Assembly (NCBI GenBank): GCA_019775845.1
Contig: JADQAV010000020.1
Coordinates: forward strand, 62,001-126,000
DNA length: 64,000 nt
DNA from: Myrmaecium sp. VS I D KN 1
Taxonomy: Eukaryota; Ascomycota; Dothideomycetes; Valsariales; Valsariaceae
Direction: 5' to 3'
Below, piece after piece: positions 54,830-64,000 of the stretch. Every line of letters starts with the position of its first letter. Position 1 is the stretch's first letter. The notes below the pieces were generated by a model, which had not been told where the DNA came from, searched no databases, and saw only the letters and a list, made by a program, of their open reading frames with translations. The position numbers were made by a program, and so were the translations under genes.

Positions 54830-55537
54830 ATGCCGACCTCCCCACCCGCCGCGCGCCTCCGCCGCGCCTTCCACTACCCCGACAGCGACGACTCCTCCAC
54901 CTCCCTCCCCTCCGCCCTCGACGAACAAGAACAAGACCACCTCATCGAAACGCTCGAAACCCAAGACCGCCAACGCACCGCCTTCTACCGCGTCCGTCCC
55001 CCCCTTCCTCCGCAGCAAACCTCCTCACTAACCACACACAAAACCCAGACACTCTTCCTCGCCCTCCCCCTCCTAAGCACACTCCCCTACCTCCCCACCC
55101 TCCTCCCGCCCCACCCCTCCCTCACCGCGCTTCTGGCAACCACCTCCCTCCTCACCAGCGCCTACATCCTGCACGCCCTCCCGCTCAACACCCCACTCCT
55201 ACTGCTCCCACCTCTTCCCCCACCCCTCGGCCCCTCCGCCAAAGCCCGCGGGAAGCGGCCGTTACGTCCTCAGCACACCCCGCCTTCGGCGCTGCATGCG
55301 GCGCTGCCCGTGCTGAATGGCGTGCTGGCGCTGGTGCTGGCGCTGCGGGGCTGGACGCGTGCGCGGCGGGGCGGCGGGATGACGACGACGGCGGCGGTGG
55401 AGGGGCGGGAGCAGGTTGGGTGGGACGTGGTGCCGTTGGTGGTGTGGGTGCTGGTTGTGCTGGTGGCGCGGTGGGCGTTGAGGCCGGTGGATTTGGATGT
55501 GTTGAGGGGACGGCGGTATGGGTTGAGGGGGGCGTGA
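54830..55537 (+). CDS. Conserved-looking small multi-span membrane protein
   Basis: Two exons (54830-54991, 55049-55537) give 216 residues. The soluble N-terminus reads RAFHYPDSDDSSTSLPSALD and QDHLIETLETQDRQRTAFYR. It is followed by hydrophobic spans: TLFLALPLLSTLPYLPTLL, ALLATTSLLTSAYILHALPL, LNGVLALVLALRG and VVPLVVWVLVVLVARWAL, so about four spans. The loop with AKARGKRPLRP is basic. I believe similar proteins are widespread as unnamed membrane proteins in filamentous fungi, but I do not know a function. The intron (GTCCGT...CCCAG) is 57 nt and stop-free in frame; splicing removes a Pro/Gln/Thr-rich insert and joins the helix to span 1. Confidence 0.7.
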   Translation: MPTSPPAARLRRAFHYPDSDDSSTSLPSALDEQEQDHLIETLETQDRQRTAFYRVRPPLPPQQTSSLTTHKTQTLFLALPLLSTLPYLPTLLPPHPSLTALLATTSLLTSAYILHALPLNTPLLLLPPLPPPLGPSAKARGKRPLRPQHTPPSALHAALPVLNGVLALVLALRGWTRARRGGGMTTTAAVEGREQVGWDVVPLVVWVLVVLVARWALRPVDLDVLRGRRYGLRGA

Positions 55538-56724
55538 GGTGCCTTATCTTTTTATGGGATGGGATGGGTGCGGCGTTTTGGACGGTGTTGTTCTTCTTCT
55601 GTTTTCTACGAGGCTTCGGGTCTACTAGGCATGCAACATCTTACATATTCAATATCAGCGGGAGGAGCGGAAGCAGGGCGGGCATCAAACCACAGGGCAT
55701 CGGTCAAGACAAAATCAATCAAAGAGAGAGACATATCCCATTCCCATTCACATTACTACATAAACTACACATATATTCCCATGCCTTACGCACCAGACCC
55801 CCTCTCGAAGAGAAAGGAAGGAAACGTAGAAGCGATCATCCTGGAAATCCTCCTTGCCCCTTCTTCCCTTTTGCTTCGTACTTTTTTCTTTGCGTGCCTG
55901 GCACCTGAGATAGACTTTTTCCATTCACCTACCTATCCCCCCCCCCTGTTTCCCAGGTAGGGAAGGCGTGCCATCCGAAATCAACCGAAGTACAACGAAA
56001 ATGAAACGGACAACGGGCGAGGATGATGATCAAGAAGAAGAAGGAAAGAAAAGACAGGGAAGGAAAAAGAGGATAAGCACCATAGCAGCCAGACGAGGCA
56101 AGGCAAGGTCCAGCCTCGCCTCCCCGATCGATTTCATTACCGTTCCTTGTTTTCCTCGCATCTCGCGCAGTCATCGCTTTTCCCACGCCCTCACACTTCA
56201 CCCTCGTGCCCCGCGTTAGCTTGCTCCTTTTCTTTTCCCACTCCTCCAACCCCAAAAACCCTCCCGCACATCACATATGCCACGCCATCCCTCATCCCTC
56301 CTGCCGATCAAAGGCGAGCGTCCAGCCCCACGCCTCCTAAGACGAGATACCAGAGAATCCTGAGTACATATGTCTGAAAAAAGGACCGGAAGGAGGAAGG
56401 GGAAAAAAAGTACATATATCCCGGGAGAAAAAAGCAACGTGAAATTGCCCGGCTGAATTTCAGCATCGATCTGGCAGAGGAGCCGGAATAGAGAAAAGAG
56501 AAAGAGAGAAGATAAAGCACACACGCCTCGAGGCATGACCGGAAAAAAAAGAGGAGGGGAAATAGACGCATGTCCCTCACCCATCGTCCCCCATCGTACG
56601 CCCGAGCGCCGACTTACTCCATCCATCCATCCATCCATCAAGTCCCGTTACCCACAAACGCCGGCCCGGAACGACGTTGAAAGACCACAATAAAAAGAGA
56701 AGCATAAAAAGCCAGGGCAATCAA
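55538..56724. other. Convergent 3' intergenic region
   Basis: No gene. Purine-rich plus strand at 55990-56080 and 56370-56560, and (ATCC)n at 56619-56638. Confidence 0.45.
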
Positions 56725-58467
56725 TCACACCTCCCCCCTCGCCCCTCCCTCCCTCTCCCCCTCCCTCTCCCCATCCCTCTCCCTCCTCCGCAGCACCCGC
56801 CGCCGCTGCTGGCGCCTCACACGCGCACGCTGGCGATGCAACCGACGAAGGGCGTCCAGATCCGCGCTCGCCGTATCAAGGGCAGCAGCAGCCTCGCGGG
56901 CAGCGGCGAGCGAGGGGGCCGAGGCGGAGGCGGAGGCGAAGCGCTGCTGGTGCAGGTCGAGTTGATGTTGCAGCTGCCGCTGGGCGGCGGTGAGGTAGTC
57001 GACGCCGAAGGAGAGGATGTAGTCGTCGGCCGGGTGCATGGGGGGGAGGAGGAGGGGGGTGTGGGGGTCGTTGTGGGGGTGGGCGTGGTCTGGGGAGGAG
57101 GAGGAGGAGGAGGAGGATAAGTCGTCGTCGTCTAAGGAGTCCTCGTCCATGGAGTCCTCGGAGTCCTCCTTCGACGAATCAGTCACGTCCTCGGCGTCGA
57201 TGTGCCGTCGCGCCGTACGTTCCGCGCCATCCCGTCGCCGCTCGACGCTCCCCTCATGCTCGTCCTCCGAAGACGAGGACGGGGTGTGCGAGGCGGCGAG
57301 GGGGTGCGGGGATCGCGTCTCAGAGCGCGAGCGCGGTGGCGCCAGGGCGGAGCGAGGCGCGGTGGGGCTTTCGCGACGAGACTGGGGTGGCTGTTGCTGC
57401 TGCTGCTGGCGGGAGAGGTTGTCTTGGTAGTTGCGGATGTATCGGGCGGCGTTGGTGGCGGTGCGGCGGAGAGAGGATGAGGCGGAGGGCGGTGGAGGGT
57501 TGCGGGAGAGCCGGGGACCAGAGCGGTCGGAGACGGCAGCGGCGGCGCTGGTGTCCGGGCTGACGTCTTGGTCGGGAATGAGACCGGAGTCGGACGGACT
57601 GGGCGCTCCATCTTCGCAGGGTTGTGGGGTGGATGCGGTGAGGGAGGTGCGGGAGGAAGCACGGGAGTTGGCGCCGCTCTGGCTGCTACCTGTCGAACTG
57701 AAAGAGGCGGATGCGGCGGCCGACGCCGAAGTAAAGGAGGAAGAGGCGGAGGGCAGGTGGGGGTCCGGTGTCACGGTGCTCAGAAGGGTATCCCACTGGT
57801 CGTCGACATCGCTTTCGGGGCTGCGGGAGCGGTCGCCGAGACCGTCCACTTCGGCGCCGAAAGTGAAGTAAGAGCTGATGGGAGGGGAACGTCGGAGAGG
57901 ACGGGAGGGGGGATCGCCGTACGAATCTCCGGAGTCGCTCAAACCATCCTCATCCTCCTCGTACCGATCGTCCACGACGAGAAAGCCGTACGTCCCCGAA
58001 GGGTCAATGTGAAGGTCCCGAGGCACGGCGGCGCTAAAGTGCGCAGGTGCGAAATTGGGAGTAAGCCCCGGGTCGCTGGCATGATCATATGTGTGTCCGG
58101 AACTATTCTCGCGTCTGCCGATCGCGGCCAACTGTGCGAAGAGGCTGTCCCGCGTAAAGTGCCGGGACTCCGGGGCCGGCGGGAGAGGTATGGTGGCAGA
58201 GGAGTCGAACGAGGAAGGATTCCGCGCGTCAGCATCACGGTCGGCGACAACGCGGTGGCCGTACGGTCGGTCGGGGCGGTACCGCAGGCTGCCCGTTTCC
58301 GCCGGTCTCGGCGGTCTCCCGGGCGGAACAGGATGCAGTGCATCAAGTCGCCGGCGCGACGTCCGACGAGGCGCGGGGGAGCGACGGCGGATCGGAGAAC
58401 GAGTGGCAGCGGTGAGATCGACTTTGGTCGCCTTTTTGACCTCGGAAGGCGAGGGTGCGCGCCACAT
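56725..58467 (-). CDS. Large disordered hypothetical protein
   Basis: A single exon of 580 residues. Most is Ser/Pro/Arg/Asp low complexity. Blocks that look conserved are HFTRDSLFAQLAAIGRRE, YGFLVVDDRYEEDEDGLSD, DDQWDTLLSTVTPDPHLPS and TNAARYIRNYQDNLSRQQQ. The WDTLLSTVTPD-type block resembles unnamed Aspergillus-type proteins as far as I recall. An acidic Ser run (SMDEDSLDDDDLSSSSSSSS) and a basic Arg-rich C-terminus (RRQQRRRVLRRRERDGER) suggest a nuclear scaffold. No catalytic domain, signal peptide or membrane span. The start at 58467 (MWRAPSPSEVKKATK) is the first ATG of the frame. Role unknown. Confidence 0.7.
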   Translation of the reverse strand: MWRAPSPSEVKKATKVDLTAATRSPIRRRSPAPRRTSRRRLDALHPVPPGRPPRPAETGSLRYRPDRPYGHRVVADRDADARNPSSFDSSATIPLPPAPESRHFTRDSLFAQLAAIGRRENSSGHTYDHASDPGLTPNFAPAHFSAAVPRDLHIDPSGTYGFLVVDDRYEEDEDGLSDSGDSYGDPPSRPLRRSPPISSYFTFGAEVDGLGDRSRSPESDVDDQWDTLLSTVTPDPHLPSASSSFTSASAAASASFSSTGSSQSGANSRASSRTSLTASTPQPCEDGAPSPSDSGLIPDQDVSPDTSAAAAVSDRSGPRLSRNPPPPSASSSLRRTATNAARYIRNYQDNLSRQQQQQQPPQSRRESPTAPRSALAPPRSRSETRSPHPLAASHTPSSSSEDEHEGSVERRRDGAERTARRHIDAEDVTDSSKEDSEDSMDEDSLDDDDLSSSSSSSSPDHAHPHNDPHTPLLLPPMHPADDYILSFGVDYLTAAQRQLQHQLDLHQQRFASASASAPSLAAAREAAAALDTASADLDALRRLHRQRARVRRQQRRRVLRRRERDGEREGEREGGARGEV

Positions 58468-59184
58468 ACTATTGCATCGGGCCTTGTTAGCTGCGTGCTC
58501 GCTGCGACGGTGATGGGGCCGACACGCGCGGTTGGTCGGGCGTCGCGCGGCATCGCGTACGGGTACGGAGTAGACTCACGGAAGACCCATCGCGGCGGAC
58601 GGTGTGTGCAGAGAGCCTGACAGACACGACGATCGATGCGATCGATGAAAGAGAGGGAGGGGATGCGCGACCGACGGCGGCGGACAAGGGAAGATGAAAT
58701 GGGATAGGCGGGGTGGTGGAGAAGATGGGGAGATGGGGAGTTGCAAAGTTGGGGATCAACCGAGGGCGACTGACTGGTGAGGCTGAACGCGCGTTGAAGG
58801 AAAGGCGGAGGGAGTGGAGAGAAAAGGCGGGAGGGAGGCGGGTCAGGGGTCGCTGCGGTGATTGGCCCACTATTTCGCCCCCCCGGCCTGTGGTAACGGG
58901 TGCCAAGGCGGTAGGGCGACTGAGCCTTCCAGTGCTACCTACCTACCAGCTGCGTGCCGATGTCATGTTTGAGCATCTGGCGGCGACCCGGCGAACTAAT
59001 TAGTGAACTGGCGACTATCCGCTTGCTTAACTCATCCTCACCCCGGACGAGCCACAAAGCCGGAATTCCATGAGACTTTCCGTCTGTCGGGTGTTCGGCG
59101 ACTTATAACCGATTGCTCTCGCCCGCAAAATTTCTGCTTCCAGCCGTAGGTGCGTCGAGTGAAAGCTAAGCCTTGCCGACTGCC
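58468..59184. promoter_or_regulatory. Divergent promoter region
   Basis: 717 bp between the disordered-protein gene (minus) and the dihydrofolate synthase gene (plus). No clear TATA box; nothing else recognised. Confidence 0.5.
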
Positions 59185-60645
59185 ATGATCAGATTAGGGC
59201 TTGAGCGGATCACTCGGCTGCTCAAAGACACTCCCATCCCCTGGAAAGCCATTCATGTTGCGGGCACGAATGGCAAAGGCTCAATATGCGCCTACTCGGC
59301 GCAGATGTTGAAGGCCGTGGGCGTCCGCACCGGCCGATTCACCTCTCCCCACACCTTCGATCGGTATGTCAATTTATATTTCACGCAGCTTAGCTAGGCG
59401 ATGTGAGCTGACGAGCGGCCGTGTAGATGGGATTGCATTGAGATTGGGGCGAAGCCCGTTGAAAAACAGCTCTTCGAGGACGTGGAGAGAGAAGTGCTCG
59501 CGTACAACAAGCAAGAGAAGATCGATGCCTCCGAGTTTGAAATCCTCACTGCTACTGCGTTTAAAATCTTCACCCGCGAAAAGATCGAGGTAGGAGTGGT
59601 GGAGTGCGGCATGGGGGGGCGGTTGGATGCTACCAACGTCCTGCAGTCAGCGGCCGTCGCGGTCATTGCGAAGGTGGGCCTCGACCATCAGGCCTTCCTG
59701 GGCGACACGATCGAGAAGATCGCGCAGGAGAAAGCCGGGATCATCAAGCCCGGTGTGCCCTGCGTAGTGAACGGCACGAACCCTCTCCAAGTCCTCAACG
59801 TGATCCAAAAGAAGGTCGACGAGGTCGGTGCCCAGGGTCCGTTCGTAGTGAAGAATAGCATTACGATGATCGAAGAAGACGAAGACGTTCGGAGGTGGAA
59901 CACGGTTGAGAAAAACCTGTTGAAGGACCTCGAGGAGTTTCAAAAGGTGAATCTCCGATGTGCCATGGACGCCTCCATCTGCGCCATCCGATCCATCGGT
60001 CGCGAATTTGACATCGGAAAAGCCAACCGGATGGTCCAAGCCGCTCTCGCACATCCACTACCCGGACGTCTCCATGAACTGCGCCTCGGAAGGCTTTGTC
60101 GCCAGCGGTCCCAACGGGTCATCTTGGACGGCGCTCATAACGAAGACGCTGCCAGAGCCCTCAAGCTCTACGTTGAAAACACGCACCTACGGGTTCGGAA
60201 GCAGACACCGCCTGTAGTGTGGTTACTTGCATTCACCGAAGGCAAGAACGTCGAAGGCATCCTGCGTATCCTCCTCGCGCCTAGGGACAGCGTGGTGGCT
60301 GTGGAGTTCGGCCCTGTCGATGGCATGCCGTGGATCAAGCCGATGCCCGCCGCCGACATCGTGGAGCTTGCTACGAAAACGACGGGTCTTCAAACTGCTG
60401 TTTCGTATGGGAGCAACGTGCTGAAGGGCGTTCGTCAAGCTGTCAGCCTGGCTCGTCAGGGGATTCATGACTTTGGGATTGAGCATCCGATGGTTATTAC
60501 GGGGAGCTTGTACTTGGGGTCTCAGATCCTCCGCTTGCGAAGAGAGTTGAAACGGACGGATAAGGAGGAGGAAGACAGGAAGAAGAAGCTGCAGGCAGAG
60601 AAACTTGCGAAACGGAAGGCTGAAGCAGCTGCGAGGTCCACTTGA
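59185..60645 (+). CDS. fol3: Dihydrofolate synthase
   Basis: Two exons (59185-59363, 59427-60645) give 465 residues. Mur-ligase-type motifs are AIHVAGTNGKGSICAY (P-loop), TGRFTSPHTFDRWDC (folate site, restored by splicing), ECGMGGRLDATNVL, KVGLDHQAFLGDTIEKIAQE (Asp-His pair), KAGIIKPGVPCV and RVILDGAHN. The enzyme adds glutamate to dihydropteroate with ATP in folate synthesis. The short N-terminus (MIRLGLERITRLL) and overall length fit Fol3 rather than the longer folylpolyglutamate synthase Met7. The tail is Lys/Glu-rich (DKEEEDRKKKLQAEKLAKRK), a likely coiled helix. Confidence 0.92.
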
Positions 60646-61231
60646 GCAGGACTGGATTTGCTTGCGTACAGGAAGCTTACGGCGATTTTGAAAAACAACA
60701 GGCATTTCATGCCGATGCCACCTACCAGACAGGCGGGTAAGGCTGCTGATGAACTGAACAAAGTCTAGCAGCAGTGACTATAGGATCACGGCAGTAAGGG
60801 AGCGATATGCCTCTTGAATCAGGATAGCGACAATCGTGTCACTTCTATTCAAATGCTCAGTGCAAATATGTGATGGATGAACACCGCCTCACACGGCGGT
60901 CTGAAAAGTAAGACGTCAGCCTTTCCATTTTATTGTACAGTATCAATCCGACTACTATTGTCCGTCACTTCCTACTAGTCATCTCCGACGTACTACTTAT
61001 TTGCTCTCTCATCAGTCGCACAAGGTAGCGTTCTGGCCTGCCTACCTAGCAACTTCAACCACTTCCTTCCTTCCCGTCCTTTCTTCCTTCTTTTCCGGAA
61101 ACCCTTACCTTCCAATATCTCATTACCGCGGCCCGCAACGTAATCCCATCAGGACTCCACATTTTTCCTTTCGTTTCTGTTGAATACATCTGACACCCCC
61201 TCTCTAAGTTCACCCTTGTGCGAAATCTTAT
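60646..61231. other. Intergenic between fol3 and the BTB-like gene
   Basis: 586 bp. CT-rich leader from about 61000; no gene seen. Confidence 0.5.
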
Positions 61232-63295
61232 ATGACGTATTTTGAGGAGAACCGCGACGTCGTGGTCGCTTCCTCGAGCGACTTCACGCTTCGCGTTCTA
61301 GTGGGTTACGAACACACGCCAGATGCCAAGGTCTATAGCTACACCAACTTCCAGGTCTGTCGTGCCAAACTCGCCGACGCCTCAATCAAGTTCGCGTTCG
61401 ACCTCCGTCCGTCCGCGGAGATCGACAGCTTGACCATTTCCGACGTTCCCGAATATGCGATGCGACTCTGGTTATCGGTGATCCATGACGTGCCCATCGA
61501 CGGGGAATTATATAAGTTGACCATCGAGAACGTCATGCAAGTCATCCGAGCCGGGCAGAGATACTCGTTGTACGACAATAACCTGACTGCACTATCCGCG
61601 TGGTTCGACAGTTGGTACGACCGCAACTGCAAGGGTCGGAACTTGAACTTCCAAGCTGCTCAGGAGCAATTGGTCCCGTTTCTACTGTTCCAGCATCATG
61701 CCGGATTCATGAAGGTCACCAAGTGGCTGGCATACAACTGTCGCACGGCACTCCTTCGGCCGCACGAGGAATATTCCTACCACATAAACAGAGAGGGTCG
61801 ATCTCTCCAACAAGACGGTCTCCGCAATGAGGCACAGGTTCTACTTTCCTCGGACATCACAGACGCTATCAATGCTGCGAAAGAGTCCATCCTCCGTACC
61901 GTAGCAGAAATTCTCTGGAGGCCGTGTGAGGCGCTCATCAGGAGCAACTGCACCTGCAGCGTGCAGACCCTGCACGACTTTCAAAAAGCGTTGCTCGCAA
62001 CTGGGATCTCGCCCGCGCCGCATGCGCATGGGAAGTCGATCAACGGGATCTTGCAAGGGCTGGCGACGTTCCGAATGAATACCACCACCCGCATGTGCCC
62101 GGACTGCTCGTCTACCATCGAGGGGAAGGTCAGGCAAGCGGAGACGTATGCCGTGTGTGCTTTCGATGGGCTTTGCTTGAGCTGCATCAACCGAAGCAGG
62201 CTGGCCGAGCACGCGCCAGCACTTCTTGAAGAGGCCACGCCTCGTTGCGTGGCGGGTGGCGCCGTGTTTGATGGTAAATGTGTCATGAGCCATGGCAAAG
62301 GGACGTGGTACCATTCGTGGATGGGAAGCGCTTACCTCCGAGCTCGACTTTTTCAGTCTGTGAGGACATTGAAGCCTCGTTCAGGAGGGCACTTTAACGG
62401 ATTTTCTCGGTCTAGTGCCACTCCCAGTACGACTCCATCTTCTGAGCGCCAGAGGATGAACGGACGCCCCAGCTGTTCCGAGAGGAACAACTTCCACCAG
62501 CCGAATCCTACATCTCGCCCAGCAAAGGCCGTCACTGGTCTGTACATCCACAAACCGGTCGCCATCCCTCCTCCCGCTCCCGACACTCCCAGCCCCGAGG
62601 GCTCCAAAGAGGAGATCACTGTTTGTCTCCAGACGCCCTTTAGCCCCGCCGCCTCCGATCAGCCGGAACCCAGAGAGACGGAGACTTCAGATACGTTCGC
62701 CTCCACGCATGCCGCCAGCCCCACTCCCACACTGGTGGAGGAGGTAGCTGCAGAAGCGGAAGCGCACCTGCCGAAAACCCCCAGCGAGCCGAGTTCCGAT
62801 CATGGCCTGACGTCGGATAGCGGCTCGGAATCCGGCCGCTCCGTCTCTGTACCCGAAACCCACGAAAGCTTGCCCGAAGACATCCATGCCGCCGGAGAAG
62901 CGCAAACTGATGCCTCCGCACCCCCGGCTCTCCCCGGTATCCTCCGCAGCAGGCATTCCACCGTTGCGGATCGCAACCCCAGAACGATCGCCCCGGCGAA
63001 TATGGCTGGACCGCCACACGCCCATCCTCCCTCGCCCCCTTCGCTTACCCCCAAGGGCAGTCCGATCGTGCGGCCGGGATCCGCGCCCCCTTTCCCCGTT
63101 TGCACGGGAGCTTTAGGGGACGCTCGCCGCGTGTATACGAATGCGGTCCTTCTCAGCCCTTCCGGACCGGCGTGCAAGAGCCCCGATGGGCCGGTTGTTC
63201 ATGGAGCTGTTGGGAACGGCTGTGCGTCTTCTTGCAAGAGGGCGGCGGAAGAGAACAAGGCTCCTGGCGATGAACGCAAGGATGTTGGGGCTTAG
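61232..63295 (+). CDS. BTB/POZ-like hypothetical protein
   Basis: A single exon of 687 residues. The N-terminal 130 residues have the BTB/POZ arrangement: DFTLRVLVGYEHTPDAKVYS, then FQVCRAKLADASIKFAFDL, AMRLWLSVIHDVP and YKLTIENVMQVIRAGQRYSL. Helices follow (FLLFQHHAGFMKVTKWLAYN). The middle (about residues 235-365) has spaced cysteines (SNCTCSVQ, MCPDCSS, CAFDGLCLSCINRS, FDGKCVMSHGKGTWYHSW) that may bind zinc. The C-terminal half (370-687) is Ser/Pro/Glu-rich and disordered. BTB proteins mediate dimerisation or Cullin-3 binding; fungi have many unnamed members. I cannot name the partner. Confidence 0.72.
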   Translation: MTYFEENRDVVVASSSDFTLRVLVGYEHTPDAKVYSYTNFQVCRAKLADASIKFAFDLRPSAEIDSLTISDVPEYAMRLWLSVIHDVPIDGELYKLTIENVMQVIRAGQRYSLYDNNLTALSAWFDSWYDRNCKGRNLNFQAAQEQLVPFLLFQHHAGFMKVTKWLAYNCRTALLRPHEEYSYHINREGRSLQQDGLRNEAQVLLSSDITDAINAAKESILRTVAEILWRPCEALIRSNCTCSVQTLHDFQKALLATGISPAPHAHGKSINGILQGLATFRMNTTTRMCPDCSSTIEGKVRQAETYAVCAFDGLCLSCINRSRLAEHAPALLEEATPRCVAGGAVFDGKCVMSHGKGTWYHSWMGSAYLRARLFQSVRTLKPRSGGHFNGFSRSSATPSTTPSSERQRMNGRPSCSERNNFHQPNPTSRPAKAVTGLYIHKPVAIPPPAPDTPSPEGSKEEITVCLQTPFSPAASDQPEPRETETSDTFASTHAASPTPTLVEEVAAEAEAHLPKTPSEPSSDHGLTSDSGSESGRSVSVPETHESLPEDIHAAGEAQTDASAPPALPGILRSRHSTVADRNPRTIAPANMAGPPHAHPPSPPSLTPKGSPIVRPGSAPPFPVCTGALGDARRVYTNAVLLSPSGPACKSPDGPVVHGAVGNGCASSCKRAAEENKAPGDERKDVGA

Positions 63296-64000
63296 GTCGT
63301 GCGATCTGAGCGTGGCTGAGACGGTAAGAGTATGGCGGGGAGATGTATACTTTTAGCTCGCTGTTACTTTTCAGGCGCAGGGGTTTGTTTGTACTCCTCT
63401 TTGCATCATGGCTTTTGACTTGATATCCGGGGATTCGAGGGATGAAGCTAGGATAGGCTCGCGACGGGAAAGGTTCTTACTTGTAGCAGCATGGGGGTCC
63501 TGCGTTTTTGCCGTCCCTTTCCTTCGTAGTTTCACTTTTGTTGGTTTTGCTTTTGCTCTTGCCATGCACGAACCTCTGTGCCCTCCTCTCGATAACAATT
63601 TCCCCTGTTATGAGGAGGTTGTAGGTATACTAAGATCACTACGAAGTCGGTTGTACTCCGGCGGATTAAGGGCGAGGTTTAGATTCCCTCTCCATAGGGA
63701 AATTAGCTAGATGCTTGTAGTCCTCGGAGCCGTTTCAATATACTTATTCACTTTTGTTTGTACTGTATATTACTGGTATACCTGCAATCGTTCAGCTCGG
63801 TGTGGTCTGGTGGTGGTGGTGGCCTCCGCTCCTAGAGGGCTTTACGTTTTGCATTTGTAAGTGGTCTTGCATGCTTCTATCGCTGAGAGCTACATGGGTG
63901 AGAATATGGAGATGTCTGGAAGGCAGTAGGGAGAGACAGGCCAACAGGCAAGACGGGAACGCGATCTATATCTTGATTGGGAGACCAATGCCGACAGAAA
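63296..64000. other. Intergenic at right edge
   Basis: A/T-richer sequence with short frames only; probably the 3' UTR of the BTB-like gene and spacer. Confidence 0.45.

Overview
The window is nuclear DNA of a filamentous ascomycete (Pezizomycotina). Genes carry short introns of about 50-100 bp with GT-AG ends and CTAAC/CTGAC-like branch sites. There is an intron-containing tRNA, and the gene set is fungus-specific (DASH subunit Dad2, shugoshin, QutR-type repressor, Zn2Cys6 regulator, Pho81/NUC-2 protein, Coa1). The exportin has threonine at residue 525, which agrees with what I recall for Aspergillus, so Eurotiomycetes is my best guess; that is inference.

Layout. 1-9.8 kb: a secreted kelch protein (cut by the left edge), a split tRNA-Val(CAC), a small RecQ helicase, a TatD nuclease and a hypothetical protein. 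9.8-16.2 kb: a gene desert full of microsatellites and CCTAGG-type palindromes. 16.2-23.5 kb: a 1004-residue secreted Ala/Ser/Thr/Pro-rich wall or adhesin-like protein, convergent with a 956-residue Zn2Cys6 regulator. 23.5-28.6 kb: a second desert, upstream of that regulator. 28.6-34.9 kb: a QutR-type repressor and an amino-acid transporter. 36.5-42.6 kb: a Dot5-type nuclear peroxiredoxin, shugoshin, Dad2 and the PP1 inhibitor Ypi1. 44.5-53.0 kb: exportin Crm1 and the phosphate-signalling protein Pho81/NUC-2. 53.7-58.5 kb: Coa1, a conserved membrane protein and a disordered protein. 59.2-63.3 kb: dihydrofolate synthase and a BTB-like protein.

The genes are mostly independent housekeeping and regulatory loci. 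Two local groupings stand out. One is the chromosome-segregation set sgo1-dad2 (divergent, shared 442-bp promoter) with ypi1 nearby. The other is the convergent wall-protein/regulator pair, each with 5-6.5 kb of gene-free upstream DNA. I saw no transposon, LTR element, virus remnant, CRISPR array or rRNA. Exon boundaries were built by hand from splice consensus, reading frame and family alignment from memory; every multi-exon model closes in frame.
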